NCBI RefSeq assembly: GCF_900188145.1
Contig: NZ_FZOJ01000013.1
Span: 62,001-126,000 of the forward strand
Direction of reading: 5' to 3'
Source: Anaerovirgula multivorans
GTDB lineage: Bacteria > Bacillota > Clostridia > Peptostreptococcales > Natronincolaceae
DNA: 64,000 nucleotides
Below the pieces are notes generated by a model. That model made no database searches. It was not told the origin of the DNA and saw nothing but the letters and a program-made list of their open reading frames with translations. The position numbers and the translations under genes are program-made. How positions within the stretch are numbered: the stretch's first letter is position 1; each line of letters opens with the position of its first letter. Positions 62,744-64,000 of this stretch are shown in pieces.

Positions 62744-62838
62744 TAAGTAGACAACCGAAAGTTTGGTTTGTAACTTTCGTGTTGGTCACTTAGTTTGTTT
62801 ATCTAGTGAGAGTCTTAGCAATCACCAAAGGATAAAAT
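62744..62838 (-). repeat. Partial copy of the structured interspersed repeat
   Basis: Reverse strand matches the left part of the 35735-35890 repeat: GGTG.ATTGCTAAGACTC, TAGATAAACAAACTAAGTGA and the hairpin CGAAAGTT/AACTTTCG ending GGTTGTCTACTTA. It has one hairpin unit rather than two, and lacks the right end. It lies between the HD-GYP stop and the transporter promoter. Confidence 0.85.
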
Positions 62839-62840
62839 TT

Positions 62841-64000
62841 TTAGCTGCTATACTCATTCATCGAGGTGTTTATTAATATTTCCTCTTGGGTTAATATACT
62901 TACAAAGGTATCCACCACTTTAGAATCAAATTGGGTTCCTTTCCTTTTCTGCAATTCTTCCATTGCTTCCTCCTTCGTGAAGGGAACTTCTCTATAGGGC
63001 CTTACACTGGTCATAGCATCATAAGCATCAGCCACTGCTAAAATTTTAGCTGATAAGCTTATGTCTTTCTCAGTTAAATGGTGGGGATATCCTTTTCCAT
63101 CCACCCTTTCGTGATGCTGGTAAATGATTTCTCTACTTTCCTTTAAGAATTCTATATCCTCTAGAATACGAAAAGCTATTCCAGGATGTTTTTTTACAAT
63201 CTCATATTCTTCAACAGAAAGTTTCCCTACTTTATTCAAAATCTCAGAGGGTATGCCAATTTTTCCTATGTCATGAAGAAGACTAGCAAACTCTAAATTA
63301 TCTATGTCAAACTGAGGAAAGTTCATAATTCTTGCTATAGACATAGCAATGTCTCTTACTCTTTCACAATGGCCCCGAGTATATTCATCATTTGCCTCTA
63401 TTGAATTAGCCAGAGCTTTTACAGTAGATAAATAGTTCCTTCTAACCTCGTCTAAAAGGCTGGCTAATTCTTCATTCATTGCTTCTGTTTCCTCTGAGAA
63501 AGCCATAATTTCTTCATTTTGAACCATAATTTCCTGATTCTTCTTTGTTAGCTCTTGTACATGCATGTTCCTTTCCTCCAACAATCCTTCTATTTCCTGC
63601 AGCATTTCATTAAACTTAGTACCCAATACTCTAAACTCATCTCTTGTTCTAATATCTGTTCTAACCCCCATTTTACCTTTAGAGATTTTATTAATAACTT
63701 GCATCATCTGTTCAACTGGCTTTGTTATAACACCAGAAAGTATTAGACCTAAAATAAGGGTAATAACAGTGCTAATGAAAGCTATTATAACTACTTGATT
63801 TCTAATAGGAGTCAGCATCTCTTCGATATCTATCTTTGCCATTCCCACAAACTTCCATCCAGTCTCAGGCACTGTTAAATAGGATATAATAATATCCTTC
63901 TCCTCTGTAGATGCATATAAATCAGTTCCACTATCATTTAATAAGACTTCTTGAAGCCATCCTTCTTCCCCTATGTTATTTAACAGCATGTTCTTATCAG
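62841..64000 (-). CDS. Cache/HAMP/HD-GYP phosphodiesterase, N-terminus beyond the window
   Basis: About 385 residues are visible. They are the end of an extracellular Cache-type sensor (TGWKFVGMAKIDIEEML), a membrane helix (about 65-90), HAMP (VEQMMQVINKISKGKMGVRTDIRTRDEFRVLGTKFNEML), a long coiled coil rich in Glu and Asn (about 150-205) and an HD-GYP domain with SLLHDIGKIGIP and IYQHHERVDGKGYP, metal and signature residues intact. It should hydrolyse c-di-GMP in response to an extracellular ligand. The frame continues past the right edge, so the start is not seen. Confidence 0.92.
   Translation of the reverse strand, partial: DKNMLLNNIGEEGWLQEVLLNDSGTDLYASTEEKDIIISYLTVPETGWKFVGMAKIDIEEMLTPIRNQVVIIAFISTVITLILGLILSGVITKPVEQMMQVINKISKGKMGVRTDIRTRDEFRVLGTKFNEMLQEIEGLLEERNMHVQELTKKNQEIMVQNEEIMAFSEETEAMNEELASLLDEVRRNYLSTVKALANSIEANDEYTRGHCERVRDIAMSIARIMNFPQFDIDNLEFASLLHDIGKIGIPSEILNKVGKLSVEEYEIVKKHPGIAFRILEDIEFLKESREIIYQHHERVDGKGYPHHLTEKDISLSAKILAVADAYDAMTSVRPYREVPFTKEEAMEELQKRKGTQFDSKVVDTFVSILTQEEILINTSMNEYSS

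Overview
The window is AT-rich, with dense Clostridia-style gene packing, strong AGGAGG-type ribosome binding sites, many intrinsic terminators and no rRNA or tRNA genes that I can see. The gene content (agr-type peptide signalling, T-box, TPP and glycine riboswitches, GHKL kinases, AgcS symporter, glutaminyl-tRNA synthetase, MurNAc recycling) points to an anaerobic low-GC Firmicute, probably an Alkaliphilus-like member of the Clostridia. That placement is inference.

Region 1 (1-5.6 kb): a GHKL sensor kinase cut by the window edge with a separate membrane partner; a short hydrophobic peptide flanked by direct repeats that resembles a type I toxin locus; an internally deleted IS4-type element; glutaminase; a complete T-box leader that controls only a 66-residue peptide without isoleucine; and a PAS histidine kinase preceded by a 53-residue protein.

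Region 2 (5.8-10 kb): a cyclic-peptide quorum-sensing locus. agrB and agrD read right. They face a left-reading operon of a LytTR regulator, a truncated kinase and an intact kinase. The truncated kinase is a kinase/regulator chimera, the scar of a deletion within a tandem duplication.

Region 3 (10-20 kb): a secreted cysteine-peptidase-like protein, glnS, an oxidoreductase remnant, the thiamin thiazole/pyrimidine operon thiS-thiG-thiH-thiC-tenI behind two successive TPP riboswitches, and a glycine-riboswitch-controlled pair (ACT-domain UPF0237 and UPF0210).

Region 4 (20.2-27.8 kb): an RHS/YD-repeat island. A giant secreted GLUG/RHS protein is split by a 19-bp tandem duplication. It is followed by a candidate immunity protein and a small YD/cadherin-like secreted protein. 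The island is bounded on both sides by copies of the 3' end of the UPF0210 gene.

Region 5 (27.8-42.5 kb): clpE, ilvE, a COG2509 flavoprotein, a membrane glycosyltransferase with a degenerate GGDEF partner, a structured interspersed repeat, and a divergent peptide/amino-acid cluster (agcS, rocB-like peptidase, amidohydrolase, BTAD regulator).

Region 6 (42.7-49.1 kb): a complete MurNAc-containing cell-wall sugar recycling operon murQ-murP-mupG-murR-nagB-nagA with candidate MurR operators. Region 7 (49.3-64 kb): HutD-like protein, an ArlRS-like two-component system, a DUF4342 protein, a glyoxalase-fold protein, recQ, an ABC-F ATPase, a diguanylate cyclase, a DUF3298 protein, a NitT/TauT-type ABC transporter and a partial HD-GYP protein.
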